Source: Rhyzopertha dominica (Eukaryota; Arthropoda; Insecta; Coleoptera; Bostrichidae). Taken from it: a stretch of 64,000 nucleotides of DNA. The translations under genes were made by a program, and so were the position numbers. Of this stretch, positions 53,925 through 64,000 are shown one piece after another. Under the pieces are notes generated by a model. It was not told the origin of the DNA, did no database searches, and saw nothing but the letters and a program-made list of their open reading frames with translations. Position 1 is the stretch's first letter. Each line of letters opens with the position of its first letter. The stretch is taken from assembly GCA_025024175.1 (NCBI GenBank), contig QCXZ01000042.1:2993501-3057500 (forward strand), given 5' to 3'.

Positions 53925-55480
53925 AGTAGTACATTATTTGCATAGGAGATTTTAACATTCATTGTTTTAAAATTGACGCTCCATCTGTATGTGCATTACC
54001 AAATGTCACACACATATTGCTGGTAATTTGACTCATGTTCCATGGAATCACATATTCCAGCTAGGCGACAGTGATTCCAAGATATTGCTGCTAAATAGCT
54101 ATATCATAATGTTATTTGATATACATGCACCTTTACCTAAATTTAAAGATATAGACAACCAAAACATTGGTGCTGTTATAAACAACTTCGGAATTTCACT
54201 TCTTCGACAGTTAAAGCGGAAAAAAGGGCTTACCTAAATTTTAAACTTCAAAATTGCACAGCTAAAGAACAATGAATGTAATTGAAAAGATTGGGCATAA
54301 ATAAAGTTGATGGTTTTGCATTGTCAGCAAACTTGTGTGATGTTGAAGAACTTAATAACTATTTTCTAAGATTTAGCCGGAATAAAACATTGCTGGATAG
54401 GGATTTAATACTCTTTTATTCTATAGTAATATAATACATTTGGTAAATGATACGATAAATGTGTGTATGATTAAAATGTATTGTCCCAGCACTATTCCTG
54501 TACGTCCTGTACATTAAATGAATGTTTACGTTTGTCACACCTCTGTGTGGAAAATGTCTAAGAAGAGCAGTCCATCATATTTTCATGAGTTGCGTTCTGT
54601 TGGCGTTTTGCCTGTATTTTTAAAGATTTTAGAAAAAATCCTAGGTTCCCAGATTCGTCAGCATCTTAATACGCACGATTTGTTATCCACTATAGGCAAT
54701 CAGGCTTTAGGATTCTAACTTAACATCTGTGTTAGTGCTCGTTGACTTTTCTAAAGCATTCGATATGATAAACCATCAAGTGCTTTTGTGTATTTTACAC
54801 AACATAGGTCTTGATCATAATGATGTTGATATGATGATGTTGTTTTTGTCTGGCAGAAGGCAACATGTGATTTATAAGGGAATAATCCTTCTGATCACTG
54901 TAGTTTCTGGTGTGCCTCAGAGTAAAACTCTGGGACCTTTACTTTATACTGTATACCCATCTTGATTTAACCTTGCACAGCATCACTGTAAAAAAATGCA
55001 TGCCTATGCTATGCTGTCTGGACTGCAACCAAATGCAGATAGATCTATTTCGCTATTATTATAGCTCATCAGTGGCACGGCATAGAAAACAATGGTATGA
55101 TGTAAGTAAGAATTTGGATGGCAGTGCCATCTGTCAGCATTACACTGACATGATGACAAAGCCACCTAGCTGCCTTAACGGGTACTACTTCCTAAAGGAA
55201 ATGACCTGTAAATATCATTTTTATGCTGATGATACACAGCTATATTGTTCATTTGCATCTTCTGATACATGGCACGCAAATTTAATTTAAATTCAGGTTT
55301 GGAGAGATTCTATAATACAGTAAAAGACATTTTTAAAAATTAATCCCAATAAGTCATCTATTATTGTGTGTGGAATAGACAGAATTAATGATCACGACTT
55401 ACAGGTTCAAATTGATGGTGCGGCAAATATATAAGCAAAATTTCTTCTAAACATAATAATATATTGTCTCAAAGACTTCC
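53925..55480 (+). pseudogene. Jockey-like element: endonuclease-RT remnant
   Basis: Plus-strand blocks in the expected order: an endonuclease end (GDFNIHCFKID near 53,946; VPWNHIFQLGDSDSKILLLN and HAPLPKFKDIDN, 54,037-54,160), linker (KVDGFALSANLCDVEELNNY), RT fingers (SSPSYFHELRSVGVLPVFLK, ILEKILGSQIRQHLNTHDLL, 54,555-54,690), motif A (LVDFSKAFDMINHQVLL, 54,735), motif B (SGVPQSKTLGPLL, 54,907), and then twice a catalytic box: HAYA broken at 55,000 and HFYADDTQLYCSF intact at 55,220. The duplicated segment between them (54,990-55,198) is shared with 18.5-18.9 kb. NPNKSSIIVCGIDRIN follows at 55,340. Many stops; the 3' end is lost. Confidence 0.75.
54990..55198 (+). repeat. module shared with the 18.5-18.9 kb foldback
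   Basis: Matches the reverse complement of 18,685-18,910 with two small deletions. The module starts inside a broken YADD region and ends just before a second, intact CKYHFYADD block, so the RT region is partly repeated around it. Confidence 0.75.
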
Positions 55481-56395
55481 AGGTTTAGATAAATCTTTAC
55501 AAACTTGATATCTAGTTCAAATTAATTAAAATCGTCACTTTGAGCTGAAAGAGTTGGTTATTTGGGTAAAGCTAAGTAAATTAGCAAAAGTATCTTCTTA
55601 GAGCTCATCTCAATCAGTAGAATATAAACAGCAATCTGGCAAAATTGAATTATTAAGAAATATTTGAACGTTTTAAGAGAAGCTTTTGTAAAAATATGTC
55701 AGGAATTCGAAATCAGATTGTTTAAGCATAAAATTCAGAAATGTGTTTATGTAATCGTAAACTCCACACTGTATCACACCAGTCCCCATACCTGGTAGAT
55801 GACTAGGCCCATTTTATATGTTAATTTGATAATTAATCCAATCACAATAACACAAAGCTATAATTTATAATTAGTTAGTTGACGGGTGACAGTGTCCGCT
55901 GCTGCCTGCCGTGGCATAAACTACTCCGATATGGTTAAACGACTTAACTCGTGTGTGGCGCGCATTATAATTTTATATCTTTTTTAATAAGGTCCTTCCC
56001 GGCTGACAGAGACCTCAGGACGCATGACAGTTAATTTTTCACGCATTCTGGCAAACGCCCCGGAACACGGGGCTCCCCTGTGGAAAAAAATTAATCAGAT
56101 ATCGACGGAGGGACCCTCTTCATCTGTCAGTGAATTGTTTTACATTGTTTAGCGGTGTAATTAAATCAGGTCGCCACACAGCGCGCCGTGGAGAATCGGG
56201 AATTTGTGGTTTTTCGAAAAAAGGACCCAGGTAGAAGATAATGGAGGCGTTGTGTGTTTTCATTGCGCCATGTTTTGTTTAATGTTGGGTAAGAATTGGT
56301 CGTCCGGAATACAGCAGTTGCTTGCGTATCTCATTGAACCTTTAAATAAATCTTGCCATAATAACTAAAACAATCTTAATTTTGAATATAACAGT
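55481..56395. other. AT-rich gap and GC-rich island (55,870-56,240)
   Basis: 55,870-56,240 is GC-rich, unique and non-coding by eye. It contains the inverted counterpart of the 52.9 kb segment. Candidate conserved non-coding element. Confidence 0.4.
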
Positions 56396-56399
56396 TTTT

Positions 56400-56925
56400 T
56401 ATACTGGGTGGCCCACATCCCTCAAGTAACTCTCCAGCGGAAATGTGTTGGTGGTAAAAGAAGTAGCGACACCAAAAAATAGCTACACAAATATAGCATC
56501 CCCTAAAATGCCAGCTCGCATTCAATTTTTCTGGGTCTTTTCTGAATACACTCGTCAGAAAATCAAATGTTTTTCAATAATTGCGCTCGGCTAATTATTG
56601 GACATCGCTACGCAAAATTATGTTTTTCTATCTGGATCGTCATTAATGAACTCCTGATGGCGTTGAATTTTATTGCACTAGCTGCCTCCCGAACTGACAG
56701 ATTTGGATTCATCGCAATCTCACCAAGTACTTCAATTTGAGAAGCTCCGTCGACTGTTGTTGGTTTTCTTCTCTTCTTATTAACCAGTGAACAGGCTCTT
56801 GAAGTTTAGCAACAAAATTTCGAATGTACGAGGATTATGTCATAATTCCTGCACATATCAAGCTGGCGATTAGGACATCTCTTAGGTATATATAGAGTGC
56901 GGGTAGTTCATTCAGTTTATGTGTA
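56400..56925 (-). pseudogene. mariner-type transposase N-terminal remnant
   Basis: On the minus strand from about 56,830: ACSLVNKKRRKPTTVDGASQ and IEVLGEIAMNPNLSVREAAS, then AIKFNAIRSSLMTI, an open stretch of about 60 codons. The block GxxxNKKRxxxPxTV.......(I/V)L..I..NP..S.R.......  is the linker and second helix-turn-helix of insect mariner-type transposases related to the one at 5,821. A degraded PNRQL.C......F upstream (56,840-56,880) fits the first helix-turn-helix end. ACTGGGTGGCCCACATCC at 56,404 may be the element terminus. The catalytic domain is missing. Confidence 0.5.
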
Positions 56926-57340
56926 AAAAATTCTCAAATTGGAAGTTTGCTTTCCGACAGTTATAACAGTCTGTGTAACCATATCTAGATTTGTTTTGTT
57001 TAGCATTTTTTCATCTAAATTACTCGTTATCTCAAATTCGGATGAAGATCGTCCTCTCTTACCAGCGGGTCCAGTGATTTCTCAACTAAGCAGGGCAGAA
57101 TAAAAACAAGTCTATAAGCCTATTAAGTTAGTTAAGAACAAAATTGTATTGCGTTAAATTTAAAATATATGCGAAGCTATTTAAAATATGAATACATCTG
57201 CTAGCTGGAAGACGATTCACATAATTAAAGACAATGGAATCACCAAGCAATAAAAAAGTACTGGAATGTAAACAATTAAGCAAAGATAAAGATTCAAAGA
57301 AAGGTTCATACTCAACAAGTGGAGTTCTTGGTGAAATATA
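56926..57340. other. AT-rich gap
   Basis: Nothing recognised; minus frames at 57,128-57,441 run into the foldback element and are not credible. Confidence 0.35.
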
Positions 57341-58235
57341 CATATACAGGGTGAGCAAATAAGAGAGGTGGTCGGCCTTATCTCATAAACTAGTAGCCCT
57401 AGAGCATTGAGGTAAAAAAATTTCTGAATAAAAGTGACCAAGAGAAATTGCTGGAAAATATTTTCGACTTTGTAAAGTGGCCGCTAGAAGGCGCTGCGGC
57501 ACTTCCAAGTTACAAAATTAATGTTTGTATCATTTTTTAGCTTAATAAATGTTTGCGGTATTAAACATATTAAGATTGTTTGGACTAAAATCTACCATTT
57601 TTATTTAGAACATTTTTTGTTAAATGTCAAATAAGGGAGTGGGGGCGGGTGAAAATCGCTGATATTTTAGGCTTGGCTTAACCAATTTCAACCAACGAGG
57701 TGTCATTTTTAAGAGCTTATGTGCCTTTATAAAAAACAATTTTAAATGTCAGAACATAGTTTGTGTGTTGACCGCAAGATGGCGCTTTCTGAAGTTACTA
57801 CCTAAATATTGTTTTTTCTCGAAATTTTTAAATGCAATGATATAAGGCTGTTTACTTCATTAAAAGAACAATTGAATATAGTCTAAAATGGTGAAAACCG
57901 CACCTTCTTATGTTGTTTTAATGTAAAGTAATTAAACATTGAATGGCAGAATTTAGTGATTTTATACAGTATAACTTTTGAAAATTAAGGCTTGGAACAA
58001 TAAATTTAACCAACAGATCAACATATTGTTATTACAATAATACTAAAAACATCAGAGTTGCTATAAATATATAAAAAATATCGAAACAGTTACGCAAGAC
58101 AAAAGCCATTTGCACTAAAATTAGGTAACAATAAACTCAACTAATTCTACTTTTAGTTGTTAATACTCAAGTGAAGAGTAGCTAAAAGTACAAAGTACCG
58201 CAACAAACATAATACAAAAATAAACTATACTATAG

Positions 58236-58252
58236 CTGAACAAATTATTATT
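58236..58252 (+). repeat. target-site duplication, left copy
   Basis: CTGAACAAATTATTATT, repeated exactly at 58,921-58,937. The right arm of the foldback holds a single copy of this sequence, confirming the pre-insertion site. Confidence 0.85.
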
Positions 58253-58920
58253 GATTGATTGATTGATTATACCAGCGTACGGTCAGCATTTCTGCCACTC
58301 CCGGATATACTGGTTTGGAGGGGTACATGCTGATTGCTAGTAGTGCGACTGCCTAGCGCATGTTAAGGGAATATAAAGACTGAATAGAAGGTTATATAGG
58401 TAACACTCATTTTCTTTGAATGTTTTCTTGGTGCTCTTGACATCATTGGTCCATTTCAGAGTTTCTGTTCTAGCCATTATTTTTCATTTTTCCCTGGTTT
58501 CTGAATTATTGTCTCTATAGTTGTTTTTCGTGTAAAGTACGGTCTTCCTCTTTTTCGTTGGTCTCCGCTTAGCTCCCAAGTCTTCCGTGTGGTTTGCCTC
58601 TTTCCTTTAGATGTGTCCCTAGTATTTTATGTGTTTGATGTCGGTTTGACTCGGCTGCATTGTTCTTCTTGTTAAAGGTCGTTTAAGAGTGCTGAGATTC
58701 TGTCAGCATTTTCCATTGTGGTTTACGTTGTTCATAGTTCTTGAATAGTTTTTTCCAAACTACTTCTGAGCTTCGAGGGTATAATTTCCGTCTTCTAGGA
58801 TTTTATGTACCACAATTGTGTAATTTCTTATTGTATACACTTAACTATATATATGTGGAACATCACTATAGCGACCGTAACAATGATAATAGTAACGCCA
58901 ACATAAGTATATAAAACTAA
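58253..58920 (-). mobile_element. 5'-truncated non-LTR retrotransposon inserted in the foldback
   Basis: A 668 bp insertion on the minus strand flanked by perfect 17 bp target duplications. Its 3' end carries four CAAT/AATC units (58,253-58,272), a simple tail like that of RTE-type elements. Minus-strand frames near 58,590-58,640 read HLKERGKPHGRLGS and RGRPYFTRKTT-like pieces, resembling the GRP...W tail of such ORF2 proteins, and SKPVYPGVAEMLTVRWYNQS lies just before the tail. No RT core is present. The insertion post-dates the foldback. Confidence 0.75.
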
Positions 58921-58937
58921 CTGAACAAATTATTATT
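58921..58937 (+). repeat. target-site duplication, right copy
   Basis: Exact copy of 58,236-58,252. Confidence 0.85.
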
Positions 58938-60259
58938 ATTAATAAAACCAAAGCGCAGACTAGCTAACATTATAGAGCATTGAGCCAATACAAAACAAAA
59001 GCAAATTATCCTAAATACGAAATAACAATTTTAACGAACATAACTACAGGTTATATGAATTGGAGTGTGGAGTACAGGTCCCAGAACAAAAAAAAAGTTA
59101 AAATTGTTATTTCATATTTAGAACAATTAACTTTTGTTTTGTGTTTGTTCCAATGCTCTATAATGTTAGCTAGTCTGCACTTTGGTTTCATTAATAATAA
59201 TAATTTGTTCAGTTAGTTTAGTACCTATAGTTTATTTTTTATTATGTTTGTTGCGGTACTTTGTATTTTTAACTACTCTTCACTTGAGTATTAATAATTA
59301 AAGGTAGAATTAGTTAAATTTATTGTTACCGAATTTTAGTGCAAAAGGCTTTTGTCTTGCGTAACTGTTCTGCTATATTTTTTATATATTTATAGCAACT
59401 CTGATGTTTTTAGTATTAGTGTAATAATAATACGTTGATGTGTTGGTTAAATGTATTGTTCCAAGCCGACTGTAATTTTCAAAAGTTATACCGTATAAAA
59501 TAACTAAGTTCTGCTATTCAATCTTTAATATCTTTAGATTAAAATAACACATGAAGGTGCGGTTTTCACCATTTTAGTCTATATTCAATTGTTCTTTTCA
59601 TGGAGTAAACAGCCTTATATCGTTGAATTAAAAATTTTCGAGAAAAATCTATATTTATGTAACAACTTTAGAAACCGCCCTCTTGCGGTCAATACACAAC
59701 ACACACTTAAAATTGCTCTTTATAAAGGCGCATAAGCTTTTGAAAATGACACCTCGCTGATTGAAATCGGTCAAGCCAAGCCTGAAATATTAGGAATCTT
59801 CTATATTAATATTCACCCGCCCCCACTCCTTTATTTGACATTTAACAAAAAAAAATTCTAAATAAAAATGGTAGATATTAGTCCAAACAATCTTAATATG
59901 TTTAATACCTTAAACATTTATTAGGCTAAAAATGACACAAACATTAATTTTGTAACTTGGATGTGCCACAGCGCCCTCACTTTTAAAACTCTAAAATATT
60001 TTCTAGCAATTTCTCTTGGTCACTTTGATGAAGTGAAATTTTTTACCTCAATGCTCTAGGGCTACTAGTTTACGAGATATGGCCGACCACCTCTCTTATT
60101 TGCTCACCCTGTACATTACAAGAATATAAATATTTCGAGCTTAGTTTAATTTTTATAAAAAAGTATGTCATAAATTTGAGACCTGGAAACGAAAAATTCT
60201 ATAAGCTTATCTGCGTCGAAGTATAATCATCATGAACAGCAATTAGTTGTTAAGTTGTA

Positions 60260-60471
60260 AAAGATAATATATTCTCGGAAAGATCGCTGTCTCTTGAAAA
60301 CACTGACAAAAAATTATAGGTCTGACGTTTCGATTACACCTGTAATCTTTGTCAAAGCCGAAGAACCTCAAAATTTGCCAGACACAAGTTCAAACAAACG
60401 AAACGTCAGACTTATAATTTTTTGTCAGTGTTATCAAGAGACAGCGATCTTTCCGAGAATATATTTTCTTA
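60260..60471. repeat. ~210 bp inverted repeat with hammerhead-like GAAACGTC motifs
   Basis: Arms 60,260-60,332 and 60,399-60,471 are near-perfect reverse complements (ATATTCTCGGAAAGATCGCT, GACAAAAAATTATA). Near the inner end of each arm lies CGAAACGTCAGAC; on the minus strand it is preceded by the hairpin GATTAC-AGGT-GTAATC. Stem II followed by GAAACGUC is typical of hammerhead-bearing PLE termini, but a proper CTGANGA box is not present. Confidence 0.6.
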
Positions 60472-61845
60472 TATTATGGACGCTGAAAGCATTCAAAGTT
60501 TCAAATTCATAGCTCATTATTCGAAGGAGTATCGACATTTAAAAGAACCTTCCTTAAGATAACAGAACATATATGAATTATATTTAAATTATTTTTAACA
60601 TAGTTATTGGCTTAGCCTGTATGTAATTTCACTCCCCAACACCACATATTATACCCTCCTTAAAAATGTATACCCTGTATATTATTGCATGGTCGAATTG
60701 TTTCTTTAAGCTGAAGAGCAGTTTTTTATTTGACATTTGCAGCCTATTGAAAAATGACGGAAAGTAAAAAATATAGCGATATGGAGTTTTGACCATTCGT
60801 TAGGGCAAGACAAATTCTATCAAAACATAATATCTAAAAAACGTTAAAACAGCAAAGTACGAATTACCTGAATTATAACGCAACTTAAAATCATTGAACC
60901 AAGCAACATAAACGGATTTATTAAATTAACCATTTCTATAATGAGAACCTGAGCATTGCCATCTCGAACATCTTGATTTAGGTTACGATACGTCGAAACT
61001 GTTAATCGAACAAACGTCAACGCATTAAGGCGTATGTTGTCATTAATAAAACGATCGCCCCACAAGAAGCCTATGCACCACCGTTACTTCTATTCACGAT
61101 TAAAAACAATTGCTGGTATTGTAGATGATCGTAATTAAAAATGCCAATCATCTGACCGGTGCTATCGAACATACGGATCTAGAATCCGATTCCTGCAGCG
61201 TCGAAGAAATATATGAGTAATGGATTCTGATTTATTAAAGAACGAATGCTACTTTTTCCCATGGATGCTGCGCTGGTACCTAAATAAACGATAATAATGT
61301 CTTCATAAAGGTAACCAAAAAGTTTCTTCTTTTTTTTTTCGAACGCACATTCATACAATTAGGTGGAAATTATGGTACGCATAGTAATTGGTTAGATTCC
61401 TCGCCTTGTAAAATTAACTTAACTAATGGATCTTACCACCAGTTAATTTAAATTTNACTAAGAAAATATGACATTTTCGTTAGGTTTTATTTCAATTTAA
61501 GATTAAAATATTAATGTGAATATTAGTATAGTGTTTAAAGCAACAATTGTTGCGCAAATTTATTAAAAGCTCGGTAAAACGAGCGAATCTGTTTTAGTTA
61601 TATTTAGTTAAATTATACTTATATTATGTTATATTTGGAGTTAATCAATTTTAAACGAGCGTTTCTTGCATATCTATAATGACTTTACTTTGCATTACAA
61701 AACGTCTATCGTGAAAAGAATGATACATTGTACTTGTCATTGAATTACAACCTTTTGGTTCACCCTCGAATGCACTAATGGTTCACGTATGTAAAACAGA
61801 TAAATCTTCAAATATTATTATGGCCATTGCTATAACCATGACTTT
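60472..61845. other. mostly unique AT-rich DNA
   Basis: 60,950-61,300 is more balanced in composition and unique, with ATTAATAAAACG near 61,033. No gene recognised. An N lies at 61,456. Confidence 0.35.
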
Positions 61846-61849
61846 AAAT

Positions 61850-62441
61850 CCAAATATTCAACCTTCATTGTGTTCATGTTCTTGTGACCACTTTTTTGCG
61901 CTGAGATTTTTTTCTTGGTCTTCTAGCGACCGGCGCGGCGTCGTTAAATAATTGGTCGTTTTATGCCTACAGTCACGAAAAAACAGGACCAGTCCATTTT
62001 TTGTGACGGGTGAGGTATTTTTTAATACTGCATTATTTTGATAGTATCGCCGATGATATCAGCGTGATACCTGCGTGAAGGTAAACCATGCGTTTTTGAA
62101 TATGCATGCGTTTCAAAATTAACTTTTGAGTGTTGTTGGTGATGTGGGAATAGTGAAGGAAAAGAAATAGCATTCTACAACGTTTGAGAAATGTAAGTGA
62201 TATTTTGTAGTATTAAACTAGAACGATATAGCAAACTCTTCGTTTTGTTTCTGAAAATTACTATCTTTAAGCTTTCAAACAATATAGTTAAGAGATATTG
62301 AACATTATAAACTTCGCTAGTTGGTTATTGTTAATAAGATGAATGTCTTCCGTGTTCAACAGAAAACTCACAGCGCAAAAAATGGTCACAAGAACATGAA
62401 CACCATGAACGTTGGTTTTAACGCTGAATATTTGCTATTTT
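61850..62441. repeat. ~0.59 kb inverted-repeat element
   Basis: Arms of ~55-75 bp: GTGTTCATGTTCTTGTGACC (61,871) pairs with its complement ending near 62,403, and CAAATATTCA (61,850) with 62,420-62,440 across a gap. The interior has no frame. Probably a decayed MITE or foldback. Confidence 0.55.
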
Positions 62442-62479
62442 TGCTAGTCCTCTAAGTTTACTTGTCAAGTATAATTTAT

Positions 62480-62785
62480 TAGTTTATGGTTTTGTAGATT
62501 TCGTGGGACTATATTCCAAAATGATGACTTATTTGATTTTTAAGCTACGTTTTGGCCCTTCTTGTTGGGTTTCCTTCAGGCGTGTTTTAATTAGCTTTGT
62601 CTTACTCTGTGATCTCGATTTCATTTGTCTGTATAGAGTACACATGCCACATGAACAGTTAAGACAAAGCAAATAAAAACAACACGCCTAAAGAAGGCCC
62701 AACCAGAAGGGCCAAAACTTAGCTAAAAACAAATAAGTCATCATTTTGGAACCTAGTCCCACGAAATCTACAAAACCATACACTA
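62480..62785. repeat. inverted repeat with degenerate hammerhead-like segments (PLE-6 end)
   Basis: Arms 62,480-62,606 and 62,660-62,785 are reverse complements. The plus-strand arm contains CTAAAGA (62,688), a strong hairpin GGCCC-AACCAGAA-GGGCC, then AAAAC; the other arm read on the minus strand has CTGAAGG, ACCC/GGG(C), CAAAACG. Combined, they imply an ancestral CTGAAGA-hairpin-GAAAACG core. It lies directly upstream of PLE-6 coding remains. Confidence 0.55.
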
Positions 62786-62809
62786 GAAGGAGTTCCACAA
62801 AAAAAGAAG

Positions 62810-63290
62810 CAATACAAATGTATCTGTATTATTTTTTCTAAATTATTTCATCCCATGACATAAATATTGCCTTTGCTACTTTAGGCAGTGTTTGTTTCCG
62901 TTTTGTCCAAAACAAAGATAACGTTAAAGTTTTAATTCAATCGGTGTTATACATTTTATTTGTAATGACTGCACTTCTGTTTATGTTGGACAAACGGGAA
63001 GATCCTTTCTAATTCATTTTCAATTGAATTTTTTGTTAGCGGACCGTTTATTATTATTTAAACATACTTCACAATTGCACAATTTTGTAACAAACCATCC
63101 AAATTAAACTAAATTAGTTTTCAGTTGTCCCATTATAAATATTTATTTGAACGCTAATTTTTGTGTTACTGTTTTGAAAGCTGCTTTCTATTTTTGGTCA
63201 AGATTGTTTACATTTATTTTATTAATTTACTTGATAACGTCATAATTTTCTTACCTATGTTCTCTGTGGCACTGAGTTAAAATTCGCAAA
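62810..63290 (+). mobile_element. PLE-6: GIY-YIG end of a PLE
   Basis: Plus-strand remnant of the same family as PLE-1 and PLE-5. It reads INIAFATLGSVCFRFVQNKD (62,860-62,920), then in another frame FICNDCTSVYVGQTGRSFLI (62,951-63,010), the GIY-YIG core with C-x2-C. After this come a degraded NHLL-type segment and the A/T-rich end. The RT is absent. There is no hammerhead-like site downstream that I could recognise. Confidence 0.7.
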
Positions 63291-64000
63291 GTTTGTTTTC
63301 CAAAAAAATATTATCTTTCATTTTTCCACTTTGTTTGAGTATACTGATATAATTCGTACTGCCTACACCAGATTTTTTTTTCGAGAAGGACCTCTATTTT
63401 TTTTAATTCCGCCCCTGTTTGGATGCATTACGGTCGACTTAGCTGTCGGTATTCGGACCCAGCCGTTTTGTTACAATCTCTCACATGTATCGCAGAGTGT
63501 GATCTTCTTTTTCTACTCGTACTGTCCTCAGCTGCCGGTTATCTTACTTTAAAGGCACCTGAAAGTACATACCTGAAGTGGTAGCCCTGATCTCGGCGTT
63601 TATCCTTTATGGCTTAATTTTCGTCCGGCCACCTCCCCGGAAGGTAGGGCCGGATTATTTATGTTGCCTTACCACTTGGTTTTCCCACAATAATAAATTC
63701 ATTCACAAAATTATTTTCACTTAGATCCTGCCTACCCTACCTGGTTACGGAAATATTTATTGGGGCTGTTAGGCACATTATAACAGGAAAACGCGGCTTT
63801 CAGTTCGTCATTGTCATCGTAAAATCAGTTCCTGGAAGACAGGTCCTGTAGCTATAGTTTTACCTACCGCAAAACAAAAATTTATTGTTCCGTTATCCAT
63901 AGATACACTCGTGAAAGCATAAGCATAGTTTTCGTCGATCTAAATAAAACGACTAACTTTAGTGGCATCTGTCGAATAGTCAAATGGTAAAATGCTTCTG
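63291..64000. other. unique DNA to window end
   Basis: 63,390-63,660 is moderately GC-rich with an unrecognised plus frame (63,331-63,552). No gene or repeat supported. Confidence 0.35.

Larger units (their letters stand above)
57345..60113. mobile_element. foldback element with ~1 kb inverted arms (2.1 kb before insertion)
   Basis: Left arm 57,345-59,037 (interrupted by an insertion) and right arm 59,096-60,113 are reverse complements along almost their whole length, leaving a 58 bp loop. Termini are TACAGGGTGAGCAAATAAGA and its complement. No transposase is encoded; the frame at 58,980-59,216 spans the central palindrome. The arms have diverged by scattered changes and small indels. Termini share ACAGGGTG with the elements at 5.5, 14.7 and 44.3 kb. 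Confidence 0.9.

Noticed and set aside
58980..59216. 78-codon frame across the centre of the large foldback
   Set aside because: It reads through a palindrome (sequence and its own complement), so it cannot be a real gene.
57345..60113. CRISPR-like or tandem-repeat array explanation for the repeated sequence
   Set aside because: The repeats are two inverted arms, not spaced direct repeats, and the context is eukaryotic.
1..64000. Bacterial-style operons, riboswitches or prophage
   Set aside because: Codon content, repeats, retrotransposons and splice-like signals all indicate animal nuclear DNA.

Overview
This window reads as AT-rich nuclear DNA of an insect. The evidence is the mix of decayed transposons: Jockey/CR1-like and RTE-like retrotransposons, Penelope-like elements (PLEs) with a GIY-YIG endonuclease, Tc1/mariner-type (IS630 superfamily), hAT and pogo-type transposase remnants, and many elements ending in ACAGGGTG. 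The order of insect cannot be fixed from the sequence. There are no bacterial operons, no convincing tRNA or rRNA genes, and no complete host protein gene. Single N calls are scattered through the window.

Layout. 0-5 kb: unique DNA, a decayed PLE (0.95-2.5 kb), a GC-rich island with one candidate signal-peptide exon (2,886), and a Jockey remnant. 5.5-7.1 kb: the best-preserved DNA transposon, with an uninterrupted 358-residue transposase whose second catalytic Asp reads Asn. 7.7-17 kb: copies of a ~0.9 kb non-coding repeat, a ruined mariner-type transposase, a 5'-truncated non-LTR element with an open RT (YADN box), and a 485 bp MITE. 17.9-24 kb: RT and pogo-type remnants, a foldback module, a THAP-like remnant, GC-rich candidate regulatory islands, and a transposase N-terminus broken by an 8 bp duplication. 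24-30 kb: mostly unique sequence plus an RTE-like tail. 30.8-35 kb: PLE copies in inverted arrangement with a Jockey remnant. 37-43 kb: repeats, RT fragments and another PLE. 44-46 kb: a long foldback element. 46-49 kb: a decayed hAT transposase split by a 1.2 kb TIR element. 49-53 kb: two PLE fragments meeting in opposite orientation, then RT remains. 53-57 kb: Jockey and mariner-type remnants. 57.3-60.1 kb: a ~2.1 kb foldback carrying a non-LTR insertion with a 17 bp target duplication. 60-64 kb: smaller inverted repeats and a last PLE fragment.

Two themes stand out. First, the PLE loci and related inverted repeats repeatedly carry a hammerhead-like core (CTGANGA, a short hairpin, GAAA). 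PLE-encoded hammerheads are known as a class; here one copy seems to have its stem II replaced by a trinucleotide repeat. Second, between the transposons lie GC-rich islands of unique sequence, some with homeodomain-like ATTAAT dyads and a 12-mer (ACCGGCTAATAA) found three times. This looks like a gene-poor regulatory landscape invaded by mobile DNA. All family assignments come from reading translated frames by eye, not from searches.
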